A stretch of 64,000 nucleotides of DNA from Flammeovirgaceae bacterium 311 (lineage in GTDB: Bacteria > Bacteroidota > Bacteroidia > Cytophagales > Cyclobacteriaceae): assembly GCA_000597885.1 (NCBI GenBank), contig CP004371.1:558001-622000 (forward strand). The letters are read 5' to 3'. A model generated the notes under the pieces. The model searched no databases. It was given only the letters and a program-made list of their open reading frames with translations, and was not told where the DNA came from. Below, piece after piece: positions 10,147 through 18,897 of this stretch. Made by a program: the position numbers and the translations under genes. Each line of letters begins with the position of its first letter. Positions within the stretch are counted from its first letter, which is position 1.

Positions 10147-10884
10147 ATGAGATTCCTAAGTTTAAAGTCTCGCTATATGGCAGGTGCCTCTGTGCTGCTA
10201 TTAGCTGCAGGCTGTACTGAGGATCCTGTGGAGCCCCACGAACAACAAACTGGATTTGTGACCGGACATGTAATTAATACAGTGGGAGCCCCACTTGCAA
10301 ACGTGGATATTGTGGTGAATAACTCACAGTATTATAACAACAACATCCTGGGTCAAACCGACACCAATGGAAAATATAGGCTGGCAATAGAACCTGGCTC
10401 CTGGTATGTACGGGCCACCATCGACGTGCAGTATGATAACCAGACTTATACCTTGGACCTTCATCCGGAGAACAGCAATGGTTTTGCCGGCAGTGAAGGT
10501 GCAGTTCGTAATTTTCAATGGAAGCTGAGCGGTACCAGACCTACTGATTTTGGTGCCAGTGGTTTCTATGGAGGTGCCATCGAGATTGTAGGAGGTGGGG
10601 AATTTGCTGATGTTGACGGTGTGAAACTGAGCCTTAAACCTATAGCTGCTTTGATTGATGGTAGTACAGGTCGGGACATTACTAAGAATCCGGAGGGATA
10701 TGTGCTACAAGATGTGCCGATTGGTAAATATGAGATATCTGCATGGTACGAACCAGAAAACCGCCCCCTACAGATACGCATCAGGAACAAAGACCAGGCC
10801 TACAGTTCAAAAATATCTGGCAGCTTTGAGCCTGTTTATCCTGGGGCTACAGAAAATTATAAAATAACAGTGGAAGTAAAATAA
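10147..10884 (+). CDS. Lipoprotein with carboxypeptidase-regulatory-like domain
   Basis: 245 residues. From ATG 10147 the protein opens with a basic n-region (MRFLSLKSR), a hydrophobic stretch and the lipobox LAAGC, giving a lipid-anchored envelope protein. An earlier ATG at 10075 in the same frame would put 24 charged residues before the signal, which is less likely; GGAGAAGG lies just upstream of 10147. After the Cys comes a carboxypeptidase-regulatory-like beta-sandwich (about 38-110: GFVTGHVINTVGAPLANVDI, then DTNGKYRLAIEPGSWYV). The rest is beta-rich and unassigned. Such folds often sit on surface proteins as structural modules. Followed by a strong terminator, so a single-gene unit. Function unknown. 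Confidence 0.75.
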   Translation: MRFLSLKSRYMAGASVLLLAAGCTEDPVEPHEQQTGFVTGHVINTVGAPLANVDIVVNNSQYYNNNILGQTDTNGKYRLAIEPGSWYVRATIDVQYDNQTYTLDLHPENSNGFAGSEGAVRNFQWKLSGTRPTDFGASGFYGGAIEIVGGGEFADVDGVKLSLKPIAALIDGSTGRDITKNPEGYVLQDVPIGKYEISAWYEPENRPLQIRIRNKDQAYSSKISGSFEPVYPGATENYKITVEVK

Positions 10885-10920
10885 GTATTTTTTGCAGTTA
10901 CCACAGACATATGATAGCAG

Positions 10921-10966
10921 AGGTTCGGGAGCCCGCAGTGCGGATAAAATTTCCCGAACCTTTTTT
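10921..10966 (+). terminator. Rho-independent terminator
   Basis: Stem 10921-10930 (AGGTTCGGGA) pairs with 10952-10961, followed by a run of six T. Directly downstream of the lipoprotein gene. Confidence 0.9.
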
Positions 10967-11511
10967 ATTACTTTTCTACACATGGTAAAGTGCTGATCTC
11001 CCTTTCAGGATAATGCAGATCACCCTTTCATAAAGTTAAAAGGAAAAGCTCTATAACCTTCACGATTATTGATGAGCTTTTACAGATCCGACCAATCCAG
11101 TCATTCCTTAACAAGAAGTGTTTAAACAATTAAATATATTTTATGGCATCTCCTCAACAACTTAAGGTAAGTTATTATTTGGAAATCCCTTTTTTAAAAT
11201 CCTATTATCTGAAAGAAGGTGTTCTGGTACAGGGTGAATTATTAATACAAACCACCTAATAAGAATCTATACTGATAAATGCAACAAAATGCAGACCAGC
11301 TTATCCCAAGTTAGTTCATTAAGCAACACAATACCACTCATGTAACAAAGCAGAAGAGCCTATCTATTTTAACAATATGTATTTCCTCACTTTTGGTGAA
11401 GTCACACAGCCAGCTCCTTTATAAGAAATTATTATTTAGCAAGCTGTTAGATGATGCATAGGATGAAGGGGGATTTTAAAAAATATTGTTGTCCCTAAAT
11501 TTTGTAATGTG
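10967..11511. other. Intergenic with one tiny open frame
   Basis: 545 bases. A 38-codon frame runs from ATG 11143 to the stop at 11257-11259 (begins MASPQQLKVSYYLEIPF). It matches nothing I know and could be chance. No other gene is seen. Confidence 0.3.
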
Positions 11512-12141
11512 ATGAAGGTAATAAAGCTCATAACAGTCGTATTGATCTTTGCGGCAGCATTACTTTCCATTGGTAAGATAATGTGGGAGCAGGAGCTGAA
11601 ATATGCCAGCCCTACACCTGTGCCCGAGCAATACGTTCCTGTTCCGGTTCATCAAAAGCCAGATTTGGATGTAGGGGTCTTCCAGAAATCAGATAAACCA
11701 AAACATCTGCATTTTTATAATCCTTACTGCCCTTGTTCTAAATTTAATCTGCCCCAGTTTACTTCCCTTGTCAAAAAGTACAGCAAAAAAATTGATTTCT
11801 ATGTCGTAGTTCCAACTGAAGAAGATGTTGAAACGATTGCGGCAGCCTTTGGGCAGGAAGTGACTGTAGTAACCGATCCAGATGAAAAACTAGCCAAAGC
11901 TTGTGGAGTATATGCAACGCCGCAGGCGGTATTGATAGATGATGAAGGAAAGTTGTACTACCGTGGCAATTATAACAAAAGCCGTTACTGCACTGCAGCC
12001 TCCTCGAATTACGCACAGTTTGCCATAGACTCCCTCTTAGCGCATAAACCCGCTCCGCATATGGGCAATTTGGCTATCACGGCCTATGGCTGCGAGCTGA
12101 GTAAAAAAAGCTGGTTCTCCTTGAATATAGATATACCCTAA
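11512..12141 (+). CDS. Membrane-anchored redoxin-like protein (DUF6436-type)
   Basis: 209 residues from ATG 11512 (a GTG directly before it is in frame). A single N-terminal membrane segment (about 3-24) would hold a thioredoxin-fold domain outside the cytoplasm. HFYNPYCPCSKFN carries a C-P-C motif at the usual redox position, and VYATPQAVLIDDEGKLYYRG is the cis-Pro and following strand typical of AhpC/TlpA folds. Two further Cys occur near the C-terminus (RYCTAAS and YGCELSKKS). Likely a thiol-disulfide or peroxiredoxin-like protein. The next gene starts 20 bases downstream on the same strand, so it probably heads an operon with the sensor at 12162 and hypX. Confidence 0.75.
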   Translation: MKVIKLITVVLIFAAALLSIGKIMWEQELKYASPTPVPEQYVPVPVHQKPDLDVGVFQKSDKPKHLHFYNPYCPCSKFNLPQFTSLVKKYSKKIDFYVVVPTEEDVETIAAAFGQEVTVVTDPDEKLAKACGVYATPQAVLIDDEGKLYYRGNYNKSRYCTAASSNYAQFAIDSLLAHKPAPHMGNLAITAYGCELSKKSWFSLNIDIP

Positions 12142-12161
12142 AGCATAAATACTCTAGATAC

Positions 12162-13607
12162 ATGCAAATCACCAAAGAACAATTAGCCCCATTTTTTAAG
12201 GAAACAATTGCTAAGGCCGATAGGATAATGAATTATTATTTTATCGGTAACTTTTTTTTTGGCTTGTTTTTGGCCAGTTTCTATGATACCTGGGCGGTAG
12301 CCTTGCTCATGGGAGGCATCAGCCTGATTACCTACTATTCTGCAAAGTTCATTCTTCCAAATACTTCTCTCTACCAGTATGTAGGAAGCGCGGTAACTGC
12401 TTTCTTCGTTGCGCAATTCATCTACCAGATGCATGGTATGTTTGAAATGCACTTTTTTGTTTTTATCGCCTCACTGATCCTGGTGGCCTACCACAACTGG
12501 AAGCTGCAGTTGCCGCTGATTTTGCTGGTGGTGGTGCACCATGCTTCCTTTGCTTATCTCCAATACATAGGCATGAAGGATATTTACTTCACGCAGCTTG
12601 ACTACATGACCCTGGAAGCTTTTCTGTTTCATGCAGCTCTGGCGGCTTTAATTGTATATTTAAGTGGGTACTGGAGCTACGACATCAGAAAAAAAACACT
12701 TAATGGTGCCAAAGGCATGCTGCTTCAGGAGTCGCAGCTCACGAAAATGAGGAAAACCGTTTCTTTTGCCGAGGAGCTGATGAAAGGCAACCTGGACGCA
12801 GAACTAGGGGTGGATACCGAGGATGAACTGGGCAAATCCATGCACAGCATGCGTGAAGAGATCCGCAGATCTAAAAAGCGGGAGCAGGAAGACCGCTTTA
12901 TGAATACTGGTTTGGCCGAGATTAGTGATATTCTGAGGTCTAACCAGAATGATGTGGAATCCTTATGTGATCAGGTAATTGTAAGCCTGGTAAAATATCT
13001 AAATGCTAACCAAGGAGGTGTTTTCATTGTGGAAGGAGAGCAGGAGGAGGCGTACTTAACGCTAAAATCTCATTATGCTTATCAGCGAAAGAAACACTAC
13101 CAAAATAGGGTTGAGATTGGAGAGGGTTTGGTAGGGCAGGCTTGCCTGGAAAAAGATAAGATTTACCTTACCGATGTTCCACAGAATTACACAAGAATAA
13201 CCTCTGGCTTAGGCGATGCCACACCTACCAGCCTTCTTATTATTCCCCTGATTTATAATGAACAGGTAGTAGGCGTTCTTGAACTGGCTTCTTTCAGCGA
13301 GTTCAAAAATCATGAGCAGGAGTTTTTGATGAAAGTAGGAGAGAGTATTGCCTCCACCATTATTGCTGTAAAAATAAATGAGCGCACCAGCGAACTGTTA
13401 CAGAACACACATGTACAAACAGAGCAGCTTCGGGCCCAGGAAGAAGAAATGCGTCAGAACATGGAAGAATTAAAGGCCACTCAGGAAGAAATGTACCGAA
13501 AAGAAAAAGAGCTGCAGAAACAGCTGGAGGAAGCAAGAAGAAAAGAACAACTGTTGCTGCAGGAGGTGGAGGAGCTCAAAAAGCAGCCCTTAAAGCCCTC
13601 AAAATAG
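12162..13607 (+). CDS. Membrane sensor with HAMP-like and GAF domains, no output domain
   Basis: 481 residues. Six or so N-terminal membrane helices (about 25-175) include MHGMFEMHFFVF and a VVVHHASFAY segment, a pattern seen in the membrane part of some methyl-accepting chemotaxis proteins. A HAMP-like region follows (FAEELMKGNLDAEL, about 207-230), then a GAF domain (about 250-410) and a long C-terminal coiled coil rich in Glu, Lys and Gln (about 415-481). There is no kinase, cyclase or MCP signalling domain, so it must act through a partner protein. It sits 20 bases after the redoxin gene and 66 before hypX on the same strand. The His pairs in the membrane part could bind metal or haem; that is speculation. 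Confidence 0.75.
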   Translation: MQITKEQLAPFFKETIAKADRIMNYYFIGNFFFGLFLASFYDTWAVALLMGGISLITYYSAKFILPNTSLYQYVGSAVTAFFVAQFIYQMHGMFEMHFFVFIASLILVAYHNWKLQLPLILLVVVHHASFAYLQYIGMKDIYFTQLDYMTLEAFLFHAALAALIVYLSGYWSYDIRKKTLNGAKGMLLQESQLTKMRKTVSFAEELMKGNLDAELGVDTEDELGKSMHSMREEIRRSKKREQEDRFMNTGLAEISDILRSNQNDVESLCDQVIVSLVKYLNANQGGVFIVEGEQEEAYLTLKSHYAYQRKKHYQNRVEIGEGLVGQACLEKDKIYLTDVPQNYTRITSGLGDATPTSLLIIPLIYNEQVVGVLELASFSEFKNHEQEFLMKVGESIASTIIAVKINERTSELLQNTHVQTEQLRAQEEEMRQNMEELKATQEEMYRKEKELQKQLEEARRKEQLLLQEVEELKKQPLKPSK

Positions 13608-13673
13608 ATCAATTTCAATTTGGCATTTCACTCCATCATAACAAAAAAGACCTCTGATTTCAATATATCTAAT

Positions 13674-15392
13674 ATGAAAATTCTGTTCATCACCACTTCA
13701 CATAATGGCCTAAGTCAACGTGCTTATGTGGAACTTAGTGAATTGGGTCACCAGATAAACCTTCAGTTAGCTACATCAGATACCGCTATGGAAGCAGCTG
13801 TTAGGCAGTACAAGCCAGAACTCATCATAGCACCATTTTTGAAAACAGCTATTCCACCCTCTATATGGAAAAAAGTGCCTGTGCTGATTGTGCATCCGGG
13901 GATCAGGGGAGATCGGGGGCCTTCCTCTCTGGATTGGGCCATCATGGAGGAATGGGAGGAATGGGGAGTAACCATTTTGCAGGCTGCTGAAGAAATGGAT
14001 GCCGGCGATATTTGGGCAAGTCACAATTTTAAAATGCGGGAGGTAAGTAAAAGTAGCTTATACCGGCATGAAGTAACCCAGGCCGCCATGCTTGGCCTAT
14101 TGGAAGCAGTGGCCAAATTTGAATCCGGAACGTTCACACCTGAACCGCTGGATTATCAGAACCCTGCTGTAAAAGGCAGGCTGCACATGCCTGTTAAAAC
14201 AAAAGATAGGGATATCGACTGGAACGAAAACACAGACAGTATCCTGAGGAAAATCAGGGCGGCCGATAGTGCTCCTGGCGTGTTGGATGAAATTGCAGGA
14301 GAGAAGGTTCGGCTGTTCGGAGCACATAAAGAAGGTGCCCTTAAAGGGGAGCCGGGAGCAATCATCGTCAAAAGAGATGGTGCCATTTGCCGTGCCACAG
14401 GCGATGGGGCTGTGTGGATTACGCACCTCAGGCAACATCCCAACGGCATTAAACTACCAGCAGCGCTTGTATTAGGCGATAAGCTGAAAAAGGTGCCTGA
14501 ATCCTGCCTAAGCCCCTTCGATGATTATCGGGGCCTGGCCACCTTCCGCGAAATATGGTACGAGGAATGCGGGAAAGTAGGTTACCTGCACTTTGATTTT
14601 TACAATGGTGCCATGAGTACAGATCAGTGCTGGCGCCTGCAGCAGGCACTTATCCTAGCCAAACAAAAAGAAACTAAGGTAATTGTATTGATGGGAGGTG
14701 CCGATATCTGGTCGAATGGCATTCACCTGAACGTGATTGAGCACGCTGCCTCACCGGCGCAGGAGTCTTGGGATTACATTGTTGCCATGGACAACCTGGT
14801 ACGGGAAATTATAGATACCGATACTCATTTCGTAGTTTCGGCCATGCAAGGCAATGCCGGAGCCGGAGGAGCCATCCTTGCCCTGGCTGCAGATCTGATT
14901 TTTGCCCGCAGTGGCATCATGCTCAATCCGCACTACAAAAAAATGGGTGGTTTGTATGGTTCTGAATATTGGACTTATCTGCTGCCGAAGAGGGTGGGCA
15001 GCCAAAAGGCCCTGGAGATCACAGAAAAATGCCTTCCTATGGGTACGGCTCAAGCCAAGGCAATAGGCTTTATAGACGAGCATTTTGGCCAGAATGTGGA
15101 CTCCTTTTGTGCCGAAGTGCGGGAACGTGCAGCTGAAGTAGCCAGTTCTCCTGCCATTTCCTGGTTGCTCAGCCAAAAAAGAAAGAACAGAACAGTTGAT
15201 GAAGCAATAAAAACATTAGATCAGTATAGAAAAGAGGAACTAAGCTGCATGAGAGATAATTTCTTCGGGAACGATCCTTCTTACCACATTGCCCGTTTCC
15301 ATTTCGTACATAAGATCTCCTGCTCCCTGCAGCCAGATCCAGAAGCCATTGAAAAATACACACTGAACAATGCCACTTCACGAAATGGATAA
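13674..15392 (+). CDS. hypX: HypX/HoxX, CO-forming hydrogenase maturation enzyme
   Basis: 572 residues from ATG 13674, close to the usual HypX length (the frame runs upstream to a TTG that I did not use). The N-terminal half is a formyl-tetrahydrofolate hydrolase/transferase-like domain with the family hallmark VHPGIRGDRGPSSLDWAI and the following EMDAGDIWAS. The C-terminal half (about 295-540) is an enoyl-CoA hydratase/crotonase domain (MGGADIWSNGIHLN, GNAGAGGAILALAADLI). In characterised HypX the first domain forms formyl-CoA from N10-formyl-tetrahydrofolate and the second releases CO, the ligand for the NiFe-hydrogenase active site under air. No hydrogenase or other hyp gene is in the window. 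Likely co-transcribed with the redoxin and GAF sensor genes. Confidence 0.9.
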   Translation: MKILFITTSHNGLSQRAYVELSELGHQINLQLATSDTAMEAAVRQYKPELIIAPFLKTAIPPSIWKKVPVLIVHPGIRGDRGPSSLDWAIMEEWEEWGVTILQAAEEMDAGDIWASHNFKMREVSKSSLYRHEVTQAAMLGLLEAVAKFESGTFTPEPLDYQNPAVKGRLHMPVKTKDRDIDWNENTDSILRKIRAADSAPGVLDEIAGEKVRLFGAHKEGALKGEPGAIIVKRDGAICRATGDGAVWITHLRQHPNGIKLPAALVLGDKLKKVPESCLSPFDDYRGLATFREIWYEECGKVGYLHFDFYNGAMSTDQCWRLQQALILAKQKETKVIVLMGGADIWSNGIHLNVIEHAASPAQESWDYIVAMDNLVREIIDTDTHFVVSAMQGNAGAGGAILALAADLIFARSGIMLNPHYKKMGGLYGSEYWTYLLPKRVGSQKALEITEKCLPMGTAQAKAIGFIDEHFGQNVDSFCAEVRERAAEVASSPAISWLLSQKRKNRTVDEAIKTLDQYRKEELSCMRDNFFGNDPSYHIARFHFVHKISCSLQPDPEAIEKYTLNNATSRNG

Positions 15393-15602
15393 AAGGCTGT
15401 ATTAACTCATTACAAGATGCTGTAGTAATGTACTGTTAGACAGCACCTTGCACTTGAATTTAACTGCCTGAGGAACAAAATTTATCTATAAATTCACGGC
15501 TGATCTAATATTTCCGATTATTATTTTATGCTGTCTATTATTCTCTGAAATAACTAAAAAAATAGGATGAAGATAGGCAAAAGCACTGGGAATAGTGAGG
15601 GG

Positions 15603-15932
15603 TTAGTTCCTGGGTGCATACATGATGATAGCCATCCCAATCAGAGCTATAATGCCCCCTATGATATCAAATTTATCAGGCACCACTTTGTCAACTTTCC
15701 AACCCCAAAGAATGGCCAGGGTAATAAACACACCTCCATAGGCCGCATAAACCCTACCGAAGTTAGCTGGTTGCCAGGTAGCTACAATGCCATATAGCAC
15801 CAGAATTATTCCACCCACTAGACCTATCCACCATGACTTTCCCTCCCTTAACCACAACCATATCAGGTATCCACCCCCTATTTCACAGAGACCAGCTAAA
15901 ACAAAAAGCGCTATCGAACAAAGGGTTCTCAT
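15603..15932 (-). CDS. ynfA: YnfA-family small membrane transporter
   Basis: 109 residues with four membrane helices. Family motifs are present: [14 protein letters not shown] in helix 1, [24 protein letters not shown] in helices 2-3, and the ending [20 protein letters not shown]. The YnfA (UPF0060) family is related to small multidrug-resistance exporters and is thought to work as a dimer in the inner membrane. Start ATG at 15932 fits the family length. It stands alone. Family assignment is firm; substrate is unknown. Confidence 0.93.
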   Translation of the reverse strand: MRTLCSIALFVLAGLCEIGGGYLIWLWLREGKSWWIGLVGGIILVLYGIVATWQPANFGRVYAAYGGVFITLAILWGWKVDKVVPDKFDIIGGIIALIGMAIIMYAPRN

Positions 15933-16068
15933 TTTGTATAGATTGTTTTAAATTAACTTCAGTATAAAGAAAAAAACGGAAGGTGTCCCCACCCTCCGCA
16001 GTACTATTTGGAGTTGCTTTTCTTTAGTACTATTGATCTGGACTTGCAACAGAAAAGTGGACAAAAGG

Positions 16069-16715
16069 TTAAGCTGCTAAAGGTTGAGAATTTAATAGTT
16101 CTTCCATTTGTGCGGGTGTACGATATCCCAGGCGGGAATGCAGCCTCATTCTGTTGTACCAGATTTCGATGAATTCAAAGGTTTCTATGGCAGCCATCTT
16201 CTGATTCTCAAATTTATTTCCGTACATACATTCTTTTTCCAAGGTCTTGAAAAAGCTTTCAGCTACGGCATTGTCCCAGCAGTTGGCCTTACGGCTTATA
16301 CTTTGGCGGATCAAAGGGTGAGCCTTGAGTTCTTTTCTGAACTCATCACAGGCATACTGCACACCTCTGTCAGATTGAAAGATCAGCTGCTCAACAACAG
16401 GCCTCTTCTTGAATGCCATTTTAAGAGCAGCTATGGTTGTGTCTTTTGCTTTCATTGTTTCACTCAAGGACCAACTGATCACTTTTCTATCTGTTAAATC
16501 CAGCACCTCAGTCAGGTATAGCCAACCAGCTAGGGTTCTAATGTAAGTGATATCTGATATCCATACCTGACCTGTGGCAGTGGCTGAGAAGTTGTGGTTT
16601 AGAAGATTCTCACTCACAGCAAAACTGAGTCAGGAATCAGTAGTGATTCTGAACCTTCTTTTCATCCTGGCAATGATTTGAGCCTGCTTCATGAGCTTAG
16701 TCGAAGTTTCCGCCC
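16069..16715 (-). pseudogene. IS3-family transposase OrfB, truncated with internal stop
   Basis: The C-terminal catalytic DDE core (about 182 residues) is readable: TDITYI with the first Asp, FQSDRGVQY with the second, and the Glu in NAVAESFFKTLEKE, ending RTPAQMEELLNSQ. Upstream the frame continues as TKLMKQAQIIARMKRRFRITTDS, then hits a TGA where the family normally reads through to VSENLLN. The DNA-binding N-terminus and orfA are absent or scrambled; the readable part stops near the GC-rich insert at 16710. Without an intact start this copy cannot work. It relates to the IS3 orfA scrap at 18598 only by family; they need not be one element. Confidence 0.88.
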
Positions 16716-16722
16716 GGCGGCT
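16710..16722. repeat. GC mini-hairpin insert, CCGCCCGGCGGCT type
   Basis: Thirteen bases identical to 54480-54492; core hairpin CCGC-CCG-GCGG. It lies where the IS3 OrfB similarity is lost. Confidence 0.55.
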
Positions 16723-17320
16723 CGGTTCTCTCTCGTAACATAGCGTTAAGGTATAGATTATTCGCTTAACTATCTGTCCCCTCAAATGTAGCAGCTCCAT
16801 GTTACCGCTATTGCAGGTACAGCTAAATCGAGGTTTGATAAAGCAACTGTTCCAATCAAAATCTTAGTTAGTTACAATCCTCAATTCTGATATTAGTGTC
16901 TTATAAAATGGCCGTTTTTTACAATGCAGGCGACTGTTAGAATGCTACCTTTGAATAATCCCTCATGATAAAGGGCCCTTCATTGTCAAACATTTTTTAT
17001 AATGAAAGCTGTGGGTTCTTTCATTAATAACTTCATTCTGGATATGTTTTGATTAATGAAGAGCTTTATGTTTTAATTGTTTATTTATCATTCACCGTAA
17101 CCGTAATTACCTCTACTGCACAGAGATCAATATAATAATGCAGGTACGGATTTACCTTATGTTTATGTCAGTTTCCCACTTCTTAAAACATGGGCATTAG
17201 GGCGAAGCATGTAAAAACATTGGGATAATATGCACAAATGCAGCATTAGTTGCCGGCCACCATCATGAATGTACCGGAACTAAGTACTGCGTCAAATCAG
17301 AAATTTATTGTTGTTTAGCT
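16723..17320. other. Intergenic, nothing recognised
   Basis: About 600 AT-rich bases between the IS3 remnant and the hydrolase gene. The first 70 bases may still be IS3 sequence. No promoter of clear consensus and no RNA gene seen. Confidence 0.4.
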
Positions 17321-18517
17321 ATGAAGACATCATATTACATTTTGGTGGGCCTGTTATTATATTTCAGTGCCTGTCAGGGAACAAAAGATATTTCCGATAG
17401 TGGCAGTGAGATTGAAATGTCAAATTCTCTTGACTCCTTATTCAAAGCAGAAATAGCGCAGCAAAAGATGGCTGGTGTTGTGTGTTTGATAAGTGAGAAA
17501 GGTAAGGTTGTATATTCAAACTCCCTGGGTCATCGTAATATTGAGGAAGGACTGGCCATGGAATTGAACACCAGGTTTAGATTACAATCAATGGCAAAGC
17601 CTATTGTCACATTAACCATCCTTAAGTTATGTGCCGAGGGGAAGATTAATCTGGATGACAATGCCGATAAATATTTTCCGCAGCTGAAAGACAAGCAGGT
17701 GGGCGTTATGAAGGATGGCATATTGCAACTTGTTCCTGCTAGTCGCCCCATTACGATTCGTCATTTATTAAGCCATTCATCGGGTTTAGGTTATTCATGG
17801 AATGCAGGTGAACAGGCAAGTGTCTATGAACAACATGAAACTTCCACCAACTTTAACAGCTTTGAACACTGGATAGAGTCTTATATGGAACTACCCCTTA
17901 TTGACCAACCCGGTAATGGATGGTATTATGGACATGGACACGCAATTATGGAGTATCTTATCTCCAAAGTAAGCGGTATTCCTCATAAGGAATACATAGC
18001 TCAGGAGATTTTTATGCCCCTGAAAATGGATAAAACCTTGTATTATTTACCCAAAGGGGAGGAAAAGACTTTAGCGCAATTTTATAGTTTAACAGAAACT
18101 GATCAATACAAAAGAACACTGCCTGATTCGGCTTACACAGGGGGTGATGATCTGATGTCTACTGTAGAAGATTATTATAAGTTTTGTACATTACTGCTCA
18201 ACAATGGGTATTTAGAGGGCAGAGAATTTATCAGTCCTGCTTATCTCAAAGAAATGTCAACTGCCGCCATTGGCCTTAATGGTGAGGCTATTTGATTACA
18301 GAAAGGCTATGCTTTTGGCCTGGGGGTTTCGGTACGTGTAAACGAAGATAAAGCAGACGCCAAGGGAAGCCCTGGAGATTACGGGTGGAATGGGTTTTTC
18401 AACACTAATTTATGGATTGATCCAGAGAACCAGATGATAGGTATTGTTCTTACTCAATCACCTTATAACGAATATATGCTCCAAAAGGAAGTAAAAAATA
18501 TTATGTATTCTGAATAA
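17321..18517 (+). pseudogene. Beta-lactamase-fold serine hydrolase broken by one in-frame TGA
   Basis: The protein starts with a lipoprotein signal (LLLYFSACQG) and has the class C beta-lactamase/PBP-like fold: the SxxK motif in LQSMAKPIV and HLLSHSSGLGYSW. The usual YxN position reads YYGHGH. The frame stops at TGA 18293-18295 after 324 residues, but the same frame continues without further stops for 73 codons (LQKGYAFGLGVSV, GDYGWNGFFNTNLWIDPE, then IGIVLTQSP) to TAA at 18515-18517. That tail carries the conserved C-terminal G-x-W/F region, so the stop removes an essential part. Either a young pseudogene or a base error. Likely a periplasmic esterase or peptidase in its intact form. Confidence 0.85.
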
Positions 18518-18597
18518 CAGATTTTTTCTAGCTTCTTAGCCCCCTAAATAACTGAACCAAAGATTCTATAAGTTAAACTCCTTAACTTGTAAGAGCA

Positions 18598-18835
18598 ATG
18601 AAAAGAAGACACTGGACAGGAGATTAGAAACTTAAGATCCTTTTAGAGGCAGAAAAGGAAGGCATCACAACCACCATTCGTAAGTATGGCAACTACAGCA
18701 ATACCTTTTATCAGCCGCCGCGGCCCGGTGGAAGGAGAGGTATGATGTTGGAGGTAAGCATGCTTTAAAAAGCAAGCACTTTGAAATAAATCCAGAGGTT
18801 AAGCGTCTTCAAAAGGAGAATCTAAAGATGATTGC
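18598..18835 (+). pseudogene. IS3-family OrfA fragment
   Basis: Reads MKRRHWTGD, stop, KLKILLEAEKEGITTTIRKY then NYSNTFYQ: the helix-turn-helix start of an IS3 OrfA with a CAG-to-TAG change. After FYQ the frame is broken by 14 extra GC bases (18715-18728). If these are removed it continues WKERYDVGGKHALKSKHF and INPEVKRLQKEN, the normal OrfA continuation. The fragment ends upstream of the decarboxylase gene; OrfB is missing. Confidence 0.8.
18715..18728. repeat. GC mini-insert, 14 bp
   Basis: CCGCCGCGGCCCGG lies exactly between the CAG and TGG codons of the OrfA sequence FYQ-WKERY. Removing it restores the frame. It contains the 8-bp palindrome GCCGCGGC. Confidence 0.7.
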
Positions 18836-18897
18836 CACTAGTGCTTTTTTTTCTATAGGTAAACCCCTTTTTTATAGTAAAGAATGTTTGAAGACTA

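Noticed and set aside
16108-16497. Plus-strand open frame opposite the IS3 transposase
   Set aside because: Overlaps the DDE core on the other strand and shows no family features.
18293-18295. TGA as selenocysteine in the beta-lactamase-fold protein
   Set aside because: No SECIS-like hairpin is evident and the family has no known selenoproteins; a nonsense change is simpler.
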